A stretch of 64,000 bases of DNA from an uncultured bacterium (GCA_902801025.1 CADCGZ010000012.1:1-64000); one strand, 5' to 3'; positions 14,081-22,222 are shown, counted from the first letter of the stretch. Numbers and translations are program-made. Notes: a model not told the origin generated them from the sequence alone.

Positions 14081-14173
14081 CTGTCGTGGACAAGGTTAAG
14101 CGAGTCGATGGAACATCGACGAGCGCAGATGCTACGAAGAAAAACGCGCCATAGAGGAAGGTCGGGACAAGGC
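14081..14173. repeat. dispersed ~90-bp repeat, copy 1, with internal hairpin
   Basis: This sequence shares a nearly collinear ~90-bp stretch with 52631-52720 (CAAGGTTAAGCGAG, then CGAGCGCAGATGCT, CGAAGAAAAACGC and GGAAGGT blocks). The variable segment between the first two blocks is a perfect hairpin at 14105-14119 (TCGATG-GAA-CATCGA). In copy 2 the stem bases differ but pairing is kept. It lies just downstream of rsmD. Confidence 0.75.
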
Positions 14174-14190
14174 GCTGCGCAAGCGTGGGA

Positions 14191-14742
14191 CTACTCGGCG
14201 AGGCGCCAGACGCAGATGCGTGTGCGGCCGTAGGAGCGGTCGCGAAGGAGCTCCCAGCGCGGCGCATCTGCCGCGGACTGCACCGCCGTCATCTCGGCCG
14301 CAAAAAGCCCGCCCGGGCGGACAACTCCGCGAGCGGCAAGAGTCTCAAGAACAGACGCATACCCCTTCTCTTCGCCAAGCGCATACGGCGGGTCGGCATA
14401 CACGACGGAAAAGCCGGGGCCGGAATAGGCGGCGATCCACCGATATACATCGGCAAGGATGCAATTTGCAGTCGTGATGCGCAAGGTGGAAAGGTTCTCC
14501 TTCAAGACCGCCATGTGGCGGCGGTCTTGCTCGACGAACGTCGCGGACTTCGCACCGCGCGAGAGCGCCTCTATGCCTACCGCGCCTGAACCCGCGAAGA
14601 GATCGAGAAAGTCAGACCCTGGAACTTCGCACTGGATGATATTGAAAAGCGCCTGCCTCACGCGGTCCTGCGTCGGGCGAACGGCGTCCGTCTTCGGGAC
14701 CTTCAAAATCCGCCCGCAGAACTCGCCGCCCGTTACCCTCAT
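14191..14742 (-). CDS. rsmD: 16S rRNA (guanine(966)-N2)-methyltransferase RsmD
   Basis: A 183-residue Rossmann methyltransferase that methylates G966 of 16S rRNA in the small subunit. Family motifs are MRVTGGEFCGR at the N-terminus, RPTQDRVRQALFNII, the SAM-binding DLFAGSGAVGIEALSRGA, and the catalytic VYADPPYALG (DPPY). ATG 14742 overlaps the queD stop as ATGA, so the two are translationally coupled; an ORF start four codons earlier lies inside queD and is unlikely. The assignment is secure. Confidence 0.94.
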   Translation of the reverse strand: MRVTGGEFCGRILKVPKTDAVRPTQDRVRQALFNIIQCEVPGSDFLDLFAGSGAVGIEALSRGAKSATFVEQDRRHMAVLKENLSTLRITTANCILADVYRWIAAYSGPGFSVVYADPPYALGEEKGYASVLETLAARGVVRPGGLFAAEMTAVQSAADAPRWELLRDRSYGRTRICVWRLAE

Positions 14743-15155
14743 GCCTGCCTGCACTCCGCGCAGCTGTCGGCCGTCTCCCAGACCTTCACGGCAAAGAGCC
14801 CGGGGATCCGCGACTTGAGCTCGCCGAAGAAAAGCTTCGCGAGGTTCTCGGCCGTGGAGCGGAAAGGAATCGCCGCCGTGCGCATGCCGTACCGCTCGAC
14901 GACGGCGGCAATCTCGCGCTCGCCCTCGCTCTCGGTATTGTAGATGAACGCGTGGTCAAAGCGCTCGCAGACGACCTCGGTTGCGATCCTCTTGAGGTCC
15001 TTGAAGTCGATCACCATGTCCTTCGTGTCGCCTGCGGGCTGCGCAACCGTCACGTCCACGCGATAGGTGTGACCGTGCAGGTTCTTGCAAAGCCCCTCGT
15101 GGTTCGTGAGAACGTGCGCGGCGTCGAACTTGACAGTCTTCGTTACAGTAACCAT
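14739..15155 (-). CDS. queD: 6-carboxy-5,6,7,8-tetrahydropterin synthase QueD
   Basis: A 138-residue PTPS-family enzyme of queuosine/7-deazaguanine biosynthesis that converts dihydroneopterin triphosphate to carboxytetrahydropterin. Zinc ligands are visible as FDAAHVL and NLHGHTY, and the catalytic Cys is within GLCKNLHGH. FDHAFIYN and the C-terminal WETADSCAEC region also fit. No other queuosine genes are nearby. The ATG lies exactly 6 nt after an extended -10 (TGGTATAAT) with no Shine-Dalgarno site, predicting a leaderless mRNA for queD-rsmD. Confidence 0.93.
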   Translation of the reverse strand: MVTVTKTVKFDAAHVLTNHEGLCKNLHGHTYRVDVTVAQPAGDTKDMVIDFKDLKRIATEVVCERFDHAFIYNTESEGEREIAAVVERYGMRTAAIPFRSTAENLAKLFFGELKSRIPGLFAVKVWETADSCAECRQA

Positions 15156-15161
15156 GACGAA

Positions 15162-15170
15162 ATTATACCA
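15162..15170 (-). promoter_or_regulatory. extended -10 promoter, predicted leaderless start of queD
   Basis: The minus strand reads TGGTATAAT, then six bases, then the queD ATG at 15155. The predicted +1 coincides with the start codon. No recognisable -35 is present. Confidence 0.6.
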
Positions 15171-15172
15171 TT

Positions 15173-16240
15173 TTACGCGAGGCGGCGCGACGCGAACATC
15201 GAAAGCGACACGGCGAGAAAGACGAGGACCGCGCCTCCAAAGAGGAACGCGGCGAAATGCTCGTCCCAGCGGTCGTAGGCATCGGCGTCGAGCTTCGTCG
15301 TCTCGAGCTGGTCGATCTCCGCAAGCGCCTTCTCGAGCGAGTCGCGGTCGTTCACGGGAAAGTACATCGCGCCCGTAGCGGCGGCGATTCCCTTGAGCTG
15401 GCGCTCGTCGAAAGTCATGCGGTCGGCAACAACGCCATAGCGGCCATAGCCGTCGCGCACAAGGCGCGGCGTGCGGCGCAGCGCCGTGCCGATGCCGATG
15501 CAGTAGACCTTGACGCCCATCTTCGCCGCAGTCGCCGCAGCATCCTTCGGCTCGACGACGCCGGTATTCGATACGCCGTCGGAAAGGAGAATCACGATCT
15601 TCGACTTGGGCTTCGCGTCCTTGAGTCTGAGGAGCGCCGTCGCGAGACCGTCGCCAATCGCAGTGTTCGCCTCGTCCTCTCCGCCGATTGCGTTGCCCTG
15701 CGCATCGAAGACTGTCGAGGGAATCTCGACTCCCTTGAGCGCATGAAGCAACATTTCGTGGTCCATAGTGAGCGGCGCGACGGTCGTTGCGTAGGTGCCG
15801 AACGAGACGAGGCCGATCAAGTCGTCCGGACGCTTCTCGACGAACTCGGCAAAAAGCCGCTTAACCACCGAAAGGCGCGTCCACTCTTCAAGCTTCTTCG
15901 ATGGGTTCCTGAAGTCGGTGCCGGACGGAGCGAGATCGAGCGCGTCCATCGATCCCGAGACGTCGACGGTCATCGCAATTGCAATCGCGTCGATAGACTT
16001 CTTGTCATGCGCCAGTGGAGTGCGAGGACGCGCCGCTGCAACGATGAGCAAGACGAGCCCCGCGAGGAGTATAAACGGCGTGAGCGACGCAAGCTTCGCG
16101 CGCCAGCCCGCCGTCTTCGCAGGAAGGCGAGAGGTCGCGGAAAACCTTATCCCCGACCGCCGGCCGCGACGCAGCAGCCGCCACGCGGCAAGGCCGAGCG
16201 GCAGAAGAAGAAAAAGCATCCATGGAGTCGCAAAAGACAT
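15173..16240 (-). CDS. BatA/BatB-like von Willebrand factor A domain membrane protein
   Basis: A 355-residue protein with an N-terminal membrane segment (FATPWMLFLLLPLGLAAW), a second hydrophobic helix near residues 47-65, a VWA domain with the MIDAS motif DVSGSMDA and downstream SDGVSNTG, and a C-terminal transmembrane helix (FAAFLFGGAVLVFLAVSL). This is the BatA/BatB layout (aerotolerance operon type), though the MoxR ATPase and other Bat genes are not in the window. ATG 16240 is chosen because MSFATPW matches family N-termini. An extended -10 lies 7 nt upstream, so the mRNA should be leaderless or nearly so. Confidence 0.85.
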   Translation of the reverse strand: MSFATPWMLFLLLPLGLAAWRLLRRGRRSGIRFSATSRLPAKTAGWRAKLASLTPFILLAGLVLLIVAAARPRTPLAHDKKSIDAIAIAMTVDVSGSMDALDLAPSGTDFRNPSKKLEEWTRLSVVKRLFAEFVEKRPDDLIGLVSFGTYATTVAPLTMDHEMLLHALKGVEIPSTVFDAQGNAIGGEDEANTAIGDGLATALLRLKDAKPKSKIVILLSDGVSNTGVVEPKDAAATAAKMGVKVYCIGIGTALRRTPRLVRDGYGRYGVVADRMTFDERQLKGIAAATGAMYFPVNDRDSLEKALAEIDQLETTKLDADAYDRWDEHFAAFLFGGAVLVFLAVSLSMFASRRLA

Positions 16241-16247
16241 GTCATGT

Positions 16248-16256
16248 ATTATACCA
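16248..16256 (-). promoter_or_regulatory. extended -10 promoter, near-leaderless start of the BatA-like gene
   Basis: The minus strand reads TGGTATAAT, then seven bases, then the ATG at 16240. No Shine-Dalgarno sequence fits in the gap. Confidence 0.55.
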
Positions 16257-16296
16257 CAGCGAGACGCCTCTGCCAATGCCGCCAAACCAGACAACG

Positions 16297-16328
16297 AAAA
16301 AAGCGCGGCAAATGTGCCGCGCCCTTTT
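16297..16328 (-). terminator. Rho-independent terminator of the S10-spc ribosomal operon
   Basis: On the minus strand an 8-bp GC stem (GCGCGGCA / TGCCGCGC) with a 4-nt loop is followed by six T residues. It lies ~20 nt after the rplO stop and closes the operon. The plus-strand side also has a T-rich tail, so it may work in both directions. Confidence 0.85.
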
Positions 16329-16347
16329 TCTTGGATCGAGAGATGGC

Positions 16348-16719
16348 TTAGGCGACAGAGCCGCCAGCCTTCTCGATCTTCGCCTTCGCGGAGGCCGAGC
16401 AGGGAACCTTGACGGTGAGCTTCTTGGTGAGCTCGCCGTTGCCGAGGATCTTGATCTTCGGACGCTTGTTGTCGGAGAAGCCGGCCTTGGCGAGCGTCTC
16501 GACGGTCACCTCGGCTCCCGCCTCGAACTTCTTCTCGAGATCGGAGACGTTGACGGCGAGCGCCTTGGCGTTGAAGCGGGCGTTGTTGAAGCCGCGCTTC
16601 GGGAGACGACGGACGAGCGGCATCTGGCCGCCTTCGAACGTCAGCTTGTGCTTGTGGCCCTTGCGAGCGCCCGCACCCTTGTGTCCGCGGGTGGAGGTCT
16701 TGAAGTTATGCAGTTCCAT
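16348..16719 (-). CDS. rplO: 50S ribosomal protein L15 with shortened N-terminus
   Basis: A 123-residue L15. The family usually has about 140-150 residues. The start MELHNF is followed directly by KTSTRGHKGAGARKG, so the ~22-residue basic stretch that normally lies between them (the GRGxGSGxGKT segment) is missing. The rest is normal (FEGGQMPLVRRLPKRGF). ATG 16719 has an AAAGGAA site and follows rpsE by 17 nt. It is the last gene of the operon; no secY follows, only a terminator. Confidence 0.95.
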   Translation of the reverse strand: MELHNFKTSTRGHKGAGARKGHKHKLTFEGGQMPLVRRLPKRGFNNARFNAKALAVNVSDLEKKFEAGAEVTVETLAKAGFSDNKRPKIKILGNGELTKKLTVKVPCSASAKAKIEKAGGSVA

Positions 16720-16736
16720 CTTGTGGTTCCTTTCAC

Positions 16737-17228
16737 TTATGCGCGGATCGCCGCGATCTCCTCGGCCGAACGGAGCTTCATGAGCGCGTTCATGGTGGCC
16801 TTGACCACGTTGAGCCGGTTCTTCGAGCCGAGCGACTTGCCCACAGCGTCGCGGATGCCGACCGCCTCGAGGACGGGGCGCATGCCGCCGCCGACGATGA
16901 GGCCCGTGCCGTCGGGAGCGGGCTTCAGGATCACGCGGCCGCCGTCGCAGACGCCTTCGACGTCGTGCGGGATGGTCTTGCCCTTCATTGTGATCTTGCG
17001 CATGTCCTTGCGAGCGGCCTCGCCGCCCTTGCGGATTGCATCGGCTACCTCGTTGGCCTTGCCGAAGCCGACGCCGACCTTGCCCTCCTTGTCACCGACG
17101 ACGATGACGGCGGAGAAGCTCATGCGACGACCGCCCTTGACGGTCTTGGCGCAGCGGTTGATGAACACTGTGTGCTCGTCGAGCTCGTCGCCCTGTTCCT
17201 GCGGACGCTTGTCACGATTCGTTGCCAT
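16737..17228 (-). CDS. rpsE: 30S ribosomal protein S5
   Basis: A 163-residue S5 with the conserved double-stranded RNA-binding segment (VFINRCAKTVKGGRRMSFSA), KVGVGFGKANEV and GGGMRPVLEAVGI. Its ATG overlaps the rplR stop by one base (TAATG). rpmD (L30), which often sits between rpsE and rplO, is absent here. Confidence 0.97.
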   Translation of the reverse strand: MATNRDKRPQEQGDELDEHTVFINRCAKTVKGGRRMSFSAVIVVGDKEGKVGVGFGKANEVADAIRKGGEAARKDMRKITMKGKTIPHDVEGVCDGGRVILKPAPDGTGLIVGGGMRPVLEAVGIRDAVGKSLGSKNRLNVVKATMNALMKLRSAEEIAAIRA

Positions 17229-17587
17229 TACTTGTCCTCCTTCTTGGCGCTGATCGAGAGGCCCGCCTCGACGGCGGACTCGACGATCGCCGCGATGCGG
17301 CCCGTGTACTTGAAGCCGCCGCGGTCGACGACCACGGTCGAGATGCCGGCGGCCTTCGCGGCCTCCGCAGCCCTCGCGCCGAGCGCCTTCGCGACTTCGG
17401 TGTTGGCCTTCTCGTCCTTGAGCGTGTTCGCCTGGGCGAGGGTCTTCCCCGCGTCGTCGTCGATGAACTGGACGTACATGTGCTTGTTCGTCACGCAGAT
17501 CGACATGCGCGGACGCTCCGCGGTGCCGACTACGCGCTGACGGAGGCGCAGGTGGCGCTTCTGACGCTGATCTTTGCGATTGAACAT
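17228..17587 (-). CDS. rplR: 50S ribosomal protein L18
   Basis: A 119-residue 5S-rRNA-binding protein with RLRQRVVGTAERPRMSICV and a conserved C-terminus (DRGGFKYTGRIAAIVESAVEAGL). It lies between rplF and rpsE, with a one-base overlap to rpsE. Confidence 0.97.
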   Translation of the reverse strand: MFNRKDQRQKRHLRLRQRVVGTAERPRMSICVTNKHMYVQFIDDDAGKTLAQANTLKDEKANTEVAKALGARAAEAAKAAGISTVVVDRGGFKYTGRIAAIVESAVEAGLSISAKKEDK

Positions 17588-17610
17588 ATCTTAGCTCCTT
17601 GCGCCCTGGA

Positions 17611-18147
17611 TTAGGCGACCTTCTTGCCCTGTTTGCGGCGGATGCGCTCGCCGACGTACTTGATGCCCTTGCCCTTGTAGGGTTCGGCCGGGTAGTACGA
17701 GCGGATGCGGGCGGCTGCTTCGCCGACCAGCTGCTTGTCGATGCCCTTGACCGTCACCTGGAGGCCGTCGTTCTCGACAGTCACCGTGAGCCCCTCGGGG
17801 ACGAGGAAGACCTTCGGGGACGCGAAGCCGAGCGAAAGCGCGAGCTCCTTGCCCTTGAGGACCGCCTTGAAGCCGGTGCCCTCGATCGAGAGCTGCTTCT
17901 GGTAGCCAGTGGACACGCCGATCGCCATCGAGTTGATCAGCGCGCGGGCGAGGCCGTGGAAGTTGCCGTGAAGCTTGTCGTCGTCGCATTCGACTACGAC
18001 CTGCCCGGCCTCCACCTTCGCCGTGATGCCATCATGCATCGTGTAGGAGAGCTCTCCGAGCTTCCCCTTGACCGTCACCTTCTGCCCTTCGACCTTGGCC
18101 GTTACGCCTTCGGCGAGCTTGACGGGTTCTTTACCGATTCGAGACAT
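17611..18147 (-). CDS. rplF: 50S ribosomal protein L6
   Basis: A 178-residue L6 starting MSRIGKEPVKL, with two L6 beta-alpha repeats and the signature PEPYKGKGIKYVGERIRRK-type ending. ATG 18147 is chosen over an upstream in-frame ATG because MSRIGK is the family start. Confidence 0.97.
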   Translation of the reverse strand: MSRIGKEPVKLAEGVTAKVEGQKVTVKGKLGELSYTMHDGITAKVEAGQVVVECDDDKLHGNFHGLARALINSMAIGVSTGYQKQLSIEGTGFKAVLKGKELALSLGFASPKVFLVPEGLTVTVENDGLQVTVKGIDKQLVGEAAARIRSYYPAEPYKGKGIKYVGERIRRKQGKKVA

Positions 18148-18163
18148 TGTCTTTGGCTCCTGA

Positions 18164-18556
18164 TTATGCAACTGTGCAGATTACCTCGCCGCCGAGCTTC
18201 TCCTTCTTGGCCTGGACGCCGCTCATGACGCCCTTGGAGGTCGAGAGGATGACGAGCCCCATGCCGTCGAGGACGGAGGGGATCTTGCCGACGGACGCGT
18301 AGTGGCGAAGTCCCGGCTTCGAGACGCGCTTGATCTCCGTGATGGCGGGAGCCGCCTTGTCGGAGTACTTGAGCGTGATGACGAGCTTCTTCGGGAATTC
18401 GGTCGTCGTGACGGCGTCGGCGATGTAGCCGGACTCCTTCATGACGCGGGCGATCTCGCCCTTGAGGTTGCTCGCGGGGGTCGTGACGGAGTGAAGGCGG
18501 GCCTTCTGTCCGTTGCGGATCGTCGTGAGCATGTCGGAAATGGGATCCATTGTCAT
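18164..18556 (-). CDS. rpsH: 30S ribosomal protein S8
   Basis: A 130-residue S8: N-terminal MTMDPISDMLTTIRNGQ and C-terminal STSKGVMSGVQAKKEKLGGEVICTVA match the 16S-binding family. The start is placed at 18556, which is preceded by AAAGGAAAGG, instead of at a farther upstream GTG/ATG. Confidence 0.97.
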   Translation of the reverse strand: MTMDPISDMLTTIRNGQKARLHSVTTPASNLKGEIARVMKESGYIADAVTTTEFPKKLVITLKYSDKAAPAITEIKRVSKPGLRHYASVGKIPSVLDGMGLVILSTSKGVMSGVQAKKEKLGGEVICTVA

Positions 18557-18579
18557 TTTCGTGATTCCTTTCCTTTTGA

Positions 18580-18765
18580 TTACCACGAGGCCTTCGTGAC
18601 GCCGGGGATGAGGCCGGCGACGGCGAGTTCGCGGAAGCAGAGACGGCAGACGCCGAACTTGCGGAGATACGCGTGGCGGCGGCCGCAGCGCTGGCAGCGG
18701 TTGTACGCGCGCACCTTGAACTTGGGCGTCCTCTTCTGCTTTTCAATGAGACACTGCTTTGCCAT
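18580..18765 (-). CDS. rpsN: 30S ribosomal protein S14, zinc-binding (type Z)
   Basis: A 61-residue S14 with two CxxC pairs ([20 protein letters not shown]) forming the zinc knuckle. It is the short zinc-dependent form, not the ~100-residue C-minus form. It sits between rplE and rpsH. Confidence 0.97.
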   Translation of the reverse strand: MAKQCLIEKQKRTPKFKVRAYNRCQRCGRRHAYLRKFGVCRLCFRELAVAGLIPGVTKASW

Positions 18766-18768
18766 GGA

Positions 18769-19302
18769 TTAGTTCCTTCCTGCGAACGGCATGCCCATGG
18801 AGACGAGAAGCTCCTTGGCGGCCTTGTTGTCGGTGGAGCTCGTCACGAACGTGATGTCCATGCCGGAGTGCGCCGAAGACTCGACGAGCTCGGGGAATAT
18901 CGTGTGCTCCTTGATGCCCAGCGTGTAGTTGCCGCGCCCGTCGAAGCCCCTGTTGGAGACGCCGCGGAAGTCGCGGATCCTCGGCAACGCGGCGGAGATG
19001 AGGCGGTCGGCGAACTCCCACATGCGCTCGCCGCGGAGAGTGACCTTCGCGCCGATGACCATGCCCTCGCGGAGCTTGAAGTTCGAGATCGACTTCTTCG
19101 CCTTGCAGAGGAGCGGCTTCTGGCCGGTGATGGCCGCGAGGTCGTCGACGAGGGCCTTCTGCTCGTCCTTGGAGACGATGCCGAAGCCCATGTTGACGAC
19201 AATCTTCTGGAGGCGCGGAACGAGCATCCTGTTCGTGGTGCCGAGCTTCTTCTCGAGCTCGGGAACCATGCGGCTCGCGTATTCGTCCTTTAGTCTTGCC
19301 AT
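18769..19302 (-). CDS. rplE: 50S ribosomal protein L5
   Basis: A 177-residue 5S-rRNA-binding protein with KIVVNMGFG, KKSISNFKLREGMVIG and the conserved FPEL..DITFVTSS region near the end. Full length and well placed between rplX and rpsN. Confidence 0.97.
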   Translation of the reverse strand: MARLKDEYASRMVPELEKKLGTTNRMLVPRLQKIVVNMGFGIVSKDEQKALVDDLAAITGQKPLLCKAKKSISNFKLREGMVIGAKVTLRGERMWEFADRLISAALPRIRDFRGVSNRGFDGRGNYTLGIKEHTIFPELVESSAHSGMDITFVTSSTDNKAAKELLVSMGMPFAGRN

Positions 19303-19319
19303 GATGATTCGTTCCTTCC

Positions 19320-19631
19320 TTAGAGGGCCTTGCCGCTCTTGACCGAGACGCGGGCCTTCTTGCCGTCCTTCTCGCCAGTCCTGACGCGGACGCCCGCCTT
19401 CTTCTCGGCGTCGTAGGGCATCAGCTTGCAGAGGCGGATAGGGAGTTCCTTGTCGATGAGTCCGCCGGCGGTCTTCTCCGTGCGGCGCATCGCCTTCTTG
19501 TGGACGTTGACTCCGCCGACTACGGCGACGCCCTTCTTGGGGTCCACGCTGATGACCGTGCCCGTCTTCCCGGCGTCGTTGCCGCTGATGACGACTACGG
19601 TATCGTTCTTCTTGATACGTGCGATAGCCAT
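19320..19631 (-). CDS. rplX: 50S ribosomal protein L24
   Basis: A 103-residue L24 with the KOW motif (IKKNDTVVVISGNDAGKTGTV) and GGVNVHKKAMRR. It is an assembly initiator protein near the exit tunnel. Normal length and order. Confidence 0.97.
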   Translation of the reverse strand: MAIARIKKNDTVVVISGNDAGKTGTVISVDPKKGVAVVGGVNVHKKAMRRTEKTAGGLIDKELPIRLCKLMPYDAEKKAGVRVRTGEKDGKKARVSVKSGKAL

Positions 19632-19646
19632 TTTACGAGCTCCTTC

Positions 19647-20042
19647 TCAGACAACTTCCGGCGCGAGCGACAGGATCTTCATGTAGAGACCGTGCACGGC
19701 GTCGTTGTCCTTGTTGATTTCGCGCAGTTCGCGCGGAACGGGTCCGAACACGCGCGAGCCGATCGGGTTCTTCTTGGAAGAGTCGAGGAGCACGCACGCG
19801 TTCTGGTCGAAGCGCACCGTGGAGCCGTCCGCGCGGCGGATCGGATTGCCGGTGCGGATGACGACTGCAGTCGCGACCGAGCCCTTCTTGACGGCGCCCG
19901 TGGGGGACGCTTCCTTGATGGCGACGCGGATGAAGTCGCCGAGATGGGCGTACTCCTTGCGCTGCCCGAGGATGCGGAAGCACATGGCGCGCTTGGCGCC
20001 GGTGTTGTCCGCTACTACGAGGTTGGAGAGTTCCTGAAGCAT
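19647..20042 (-). CDS. rplN: 50S ribosomal protein L14 with small C-terminal insertion
   Basis: A 131-residue L14 (family about 122). [27 protein letters not shown] and [11 protein letters not shown] are conserved. Between PREL and the final [11 protein letters not shown] there is an extra ~8-9-residue segment (around [12 protein letters not shown]). L14 contacts 16S helix 14 and forms bridge B8, so the insertion lies near an intersubunit face. Confidence 0.96.
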   Translation of the reverse strand: MLQELSNLVVADNTGAKRAMCFRILGQRKEYAHLGDFIRVAIKEASPTGAVKKGSVATAVVIRTGNPIRRADGSTVRFDQNACVLLDSSKKNPIGSRVFGPVPRELREINKDNDAVHGLYMKILSLAPEVV

Positions 20043-20052
20043 GACCTACTCC

Positions 20053-20304
20053 TTACTTCACGATGCGCCAGCGCTTGGTGGCGCTCAGGGGGCGCGTTTC
20101 CATGATTGTGACGGTGTCGCCGACCTTTGCGTCGTCGGCCTCGTCATGCGCATGGTAGTTCTTGGTGCGCGTGACGACCTTGCCGTACATGGGGTGGATT
20201 TCGCGGTACGAAACCCGTACTTTGACGGTCTTCGCGCCAGACTTCGAGACGACGACGCCCTTGCGGACCTTGCGCGCGCCGCGGGTTGTGTTTTCCGTAC
20301 TCAT
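20053..20304 (-). CDS. rpsQ: 30S ribosomal protein S17
   Basis: An 83-residue S17 (RKGVVVSKSGAKTVKVRV, HPMYGKVVTRTKNYHAHDE, VGDTVTIMETRPLSATKRWR). Its ATG overlaps the rplP stop by one base (TAATG), so no rpmC gene can lie between them. A longer ORF start at 20376 lies inside rplP and is rejected. Confidence 0.97.
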   Translation of the reverse strand: MSTENTTRGARKVRKGVVVSKSGAKTVKVRVSYREIHPMYGKVVTRTKNYHAHDEADDAKVGDTVTIMETRPLSATKRWRIVK

Positions 20305-20726
20305 TAGATCTTGACTCCTGCGCGGGTGATGAATTTCGTGTGGATTCCGATCTTGGTCGCCGCGAGACGGAGGCACTCCTTCGCGACTTCCTCGCTCACG
20401 CCGCCGACCTCGAAGAGGACCTTGCCGGGGAGGATGACGGCCGCCCAGAACTCCGGGTTGCCCTTTCCTCCGCCCATACGGACTTCGATCGGCTTGCGTG
20501 TCACGGGCTTGTCGGGGAACACGCGGATCCAGAGCTTGCCCTTGCGCTTCATTTCGCGGTTGATCGCGACGCGGCAGGCTTCGATCTGGGTTGCGGTGAG
20601 AAGCCCGCGGGTGAGCGCCTTGAGGCCGAACTCGCCGTACGCGAGCTCAGTGCCCGACGTGGCGTATCCGGCGCGGCTGCCCTTCGAAACCTTGCGGTAC
20701 TTGACTCTCTTAGGCATCAAAGGCAT
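20304..20726 (-). CDS. rplP: 50S ribosomal protein L16
   Basis: A 140-residue L16 beginning [22 protein letters not shown], with the conserved [30 protein letters not shown] and KFITR region. It runs straight into rpsQ by a one-base overlap instead of the usual rpmC. Confidence 0.97.
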   Translation of the reverse strand: MPLMPKRVKYRKVSKGSRAGYATSGTELAYGEFGLKALTRGLLTATQIEACRVAINREMKRKGKLWIRVFPDKPVTRKPIEVRMGGGKGNPEFWAAVILPGKVLFEVGGVSEEVAKECLRLAATKIGIHTKFITRAGVKI

Positions 20727-20729
20727 GGC

Positions 20730-21425
20730 TTACTTCCCTTCCTTGCGGTCCCCGCGCTCGCGACGCTCGCCACGGCGTTCGCCGCGCGGCTGACGGGCCT
20801 GGAAACCCTCTTTCTTGCAGATCCACACCTTGATGCCGATCTTGCCGGCGGTGGTGTTGGCCTCGGCGAAGCCATAGTCGATGTTCGCGCGGAGCGTGTG
20901 CAGCGGCACCTTGCCCTCGCGGGACCACTCGACGCGCGCGATTTCCGCGCCGTTGATGCGGCCGCCCGCATGGACCTTGATGCCGTCGACGCCCATGTCC
21001 ATCGCGACCTTCATCGCGCGCTTCATCGCGCGCTTGAGGGCGATGCGGCGCTCGAGCTGCTGGGCGATGCCCTCGGCGACGAGCTGCGCGTCGGCGTCGG
21101 CTCCCTGGACTTCCTTGATCTCGATGTAGACTTCCTTCTTGGTCATCTTCTCGAGCTCGGCGCGAATCGCCTCGACGTCACCGCCCTTGTGGCCGATGAT
21201 CACGCCGGGGCGCGCGGAGAACAGCGTCACGCGGACGCGGTTGGCGTAGCGCTCGACGAGGATCCTGGAGATCCCGGCCTCGGCGAGGCGCTTCTTGCAG
21301 ACGTCGCGGATCTTCTGGTCCTCGACGAGGAACGCGCCGAACATCTTCTTGGGCGCGAACCAGCGGCTGCCCCAGGCGTGCGTGACGCCTACGCGGAAGC
21401 CTACGGGGTTGACTTTCTGTCCCAT
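20730..21425 (-). CDS. rpsC: 30S ribosomal protein S3
   Basis: A 231-residue S3 starting [13 protein letters not shown], with KH-domain motif [15 protein letters not shown] and a basic Arg/Glu tail ([17 protein letters not shown]). The start at 21425 is the family start; the frame is open further upstream inside rplV, but that is an artefact. Confidence 0.97.
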   Translation of the reverse strand: MGQKVNPVGFRVGVTHAWGSRWFAPKKMFGAFLVEDQKIRDVCKKRLAEAGISRILVERYANRVRVTLFSARPGVIIGHKGGDVEAIRAELEKMTKKEVYIEIKEVQGADADAQLVAEGIAQQLERRIALKRAMKRAMKVAMDMGVDGIKVHAGGRINGAEIARVEWSREGKVPLHTLRANIDYGFAEANTTAGKIGIKVWICKKEGFQARQPRGERRGERRERGDRKEGK

Positions 21426-21426
21426 A

Positions 21427-21924
21427 TTACTTCGCTCCCTTCTTGGCCTTCTTCGCCGCGGCGAGAATGACCTTGCAGTGGCACATGCGGCGGGCGATCG
21501 GATGAGCCGAGCCGCGCGCGGTCGGCCAGTAGCGGCGCATCCTGACGGACTCGTCGAGGACGCAGAGCTTGACCGTGAGCCCCGCGGCATCGGCCACGGA
21601 GTCGTTGTTCTTCGCGTTCGCGAGTGCGCTCAGGATCGTCTTCTTGATGATCTGGGCGGCCTTCTTGGGCGAGAACTCGACGAGCTTGAGCGCCTCGGAA
21701 GCTGGAAGCCCCTGGCAGGCGGCGGCAAGCGGACGGCCCTTGAATGCGCTCATCCTGGTGTTGCGGATCGTCGCGACGTAGACCTGCTCGAACCCGAGCA
21801 CCTTGACGCCGGAACCCTTCGGGAACTTGGCGTCGAGCTTGGCGCGGGCCTCGCTCTCGTCGGCGGCGGTGACGCACCCTTCGGCGGTCGCGCCCTTCTT
21901 GTTGATCTTGTAGAGGAATGTCAT
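21427..21924 (-). CDS. rplV: 50S ribosomal protein L22 with extra N-terminal domain
   Basis: A 165-residue protein. Residues ~50-155 are L22 ([53 protein letters not shown]). The first ~48 residues ([16 protein letters not shown], then [17 protein letters not shown]) are not L22 and resemble the small beta-beta-alpha domain at the N-terminus of GspF/PilC proteins (FxYxxxxxxGxxxxGxxxAxxxxEAxxxL). ATG 21924 has a GGGAGAG site 7-8 nt upstream and follows rpsS by 13 nt, so the extension should be translated. L22 lines the exit tunnel, and its N-terminus lies at the ribosome surface. Confidence 0.93.
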   Translation of the reverse strand: MTFLYKINKKGATAEGCVTAADESEARAKLDAKFPKGSGVKVLGFEQVYVATIRNTRMSAFKGRPLAAACQGLPASEALKLVEFSPKKAAQIIKKTILSALANAKNNDSVADAAGLTVKLCVLDESVRMRRYWPTARGSAHPIARRMCHCKVILAAAKKAKKGAK

Positions 21925-21937
21925 GATTCACTCTCCC

Positions 21938-22219
21938 TTACTTGGCTTCGGCCTTCGCCGCGGAGTTGCCGTGCGCCTTGAACGTGCGCGTGGGGGCGAA
22001 CTCGCCGAGGCGGTGGCCGACCATGTTTTCGGTGATGAAGACCGGCATGTGCTGACGGCCGTTGTGGATCGCGAACGTGAGCCCGACGAATTCCGGGAGC
22101 ACCATGGAACGGCGGCTCCAGGTCTTGATCGGCTGCTTCTTGCCGCTCGCCTGCATCTTCTCGACCTTGCGGAGGAGGCTTTCCTCCACATAGGGTCCCT
22201 TCTTCAGAGAACGCGCCAT
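21938..22219 (-). CDS. rpsS: 30S ribosomal protein S19
   Basis: A 93-residue S19 ([53 protein letters not shown]). Normal length and order between rplB and rplV. Confidence 0.97.
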   Translation of the reverse strand: MARSLKKGPYVEESLLRKVEKMQASGKKQPIKTWSRRSMVLPEFVGLTFAIHNGRQHMPVFITENMVGHRLGEFAPTRTFKAHGNSAAKAEAK

Positions 22220-22222
22220 GGA

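Noticed and set aside
14040-14267. 75-codon minus-strand ORF downstream of and overlapping rsmD
   Set aside because: Runs out of rsmD in another frame and through the dispersed repeat; no independent coding evidence.
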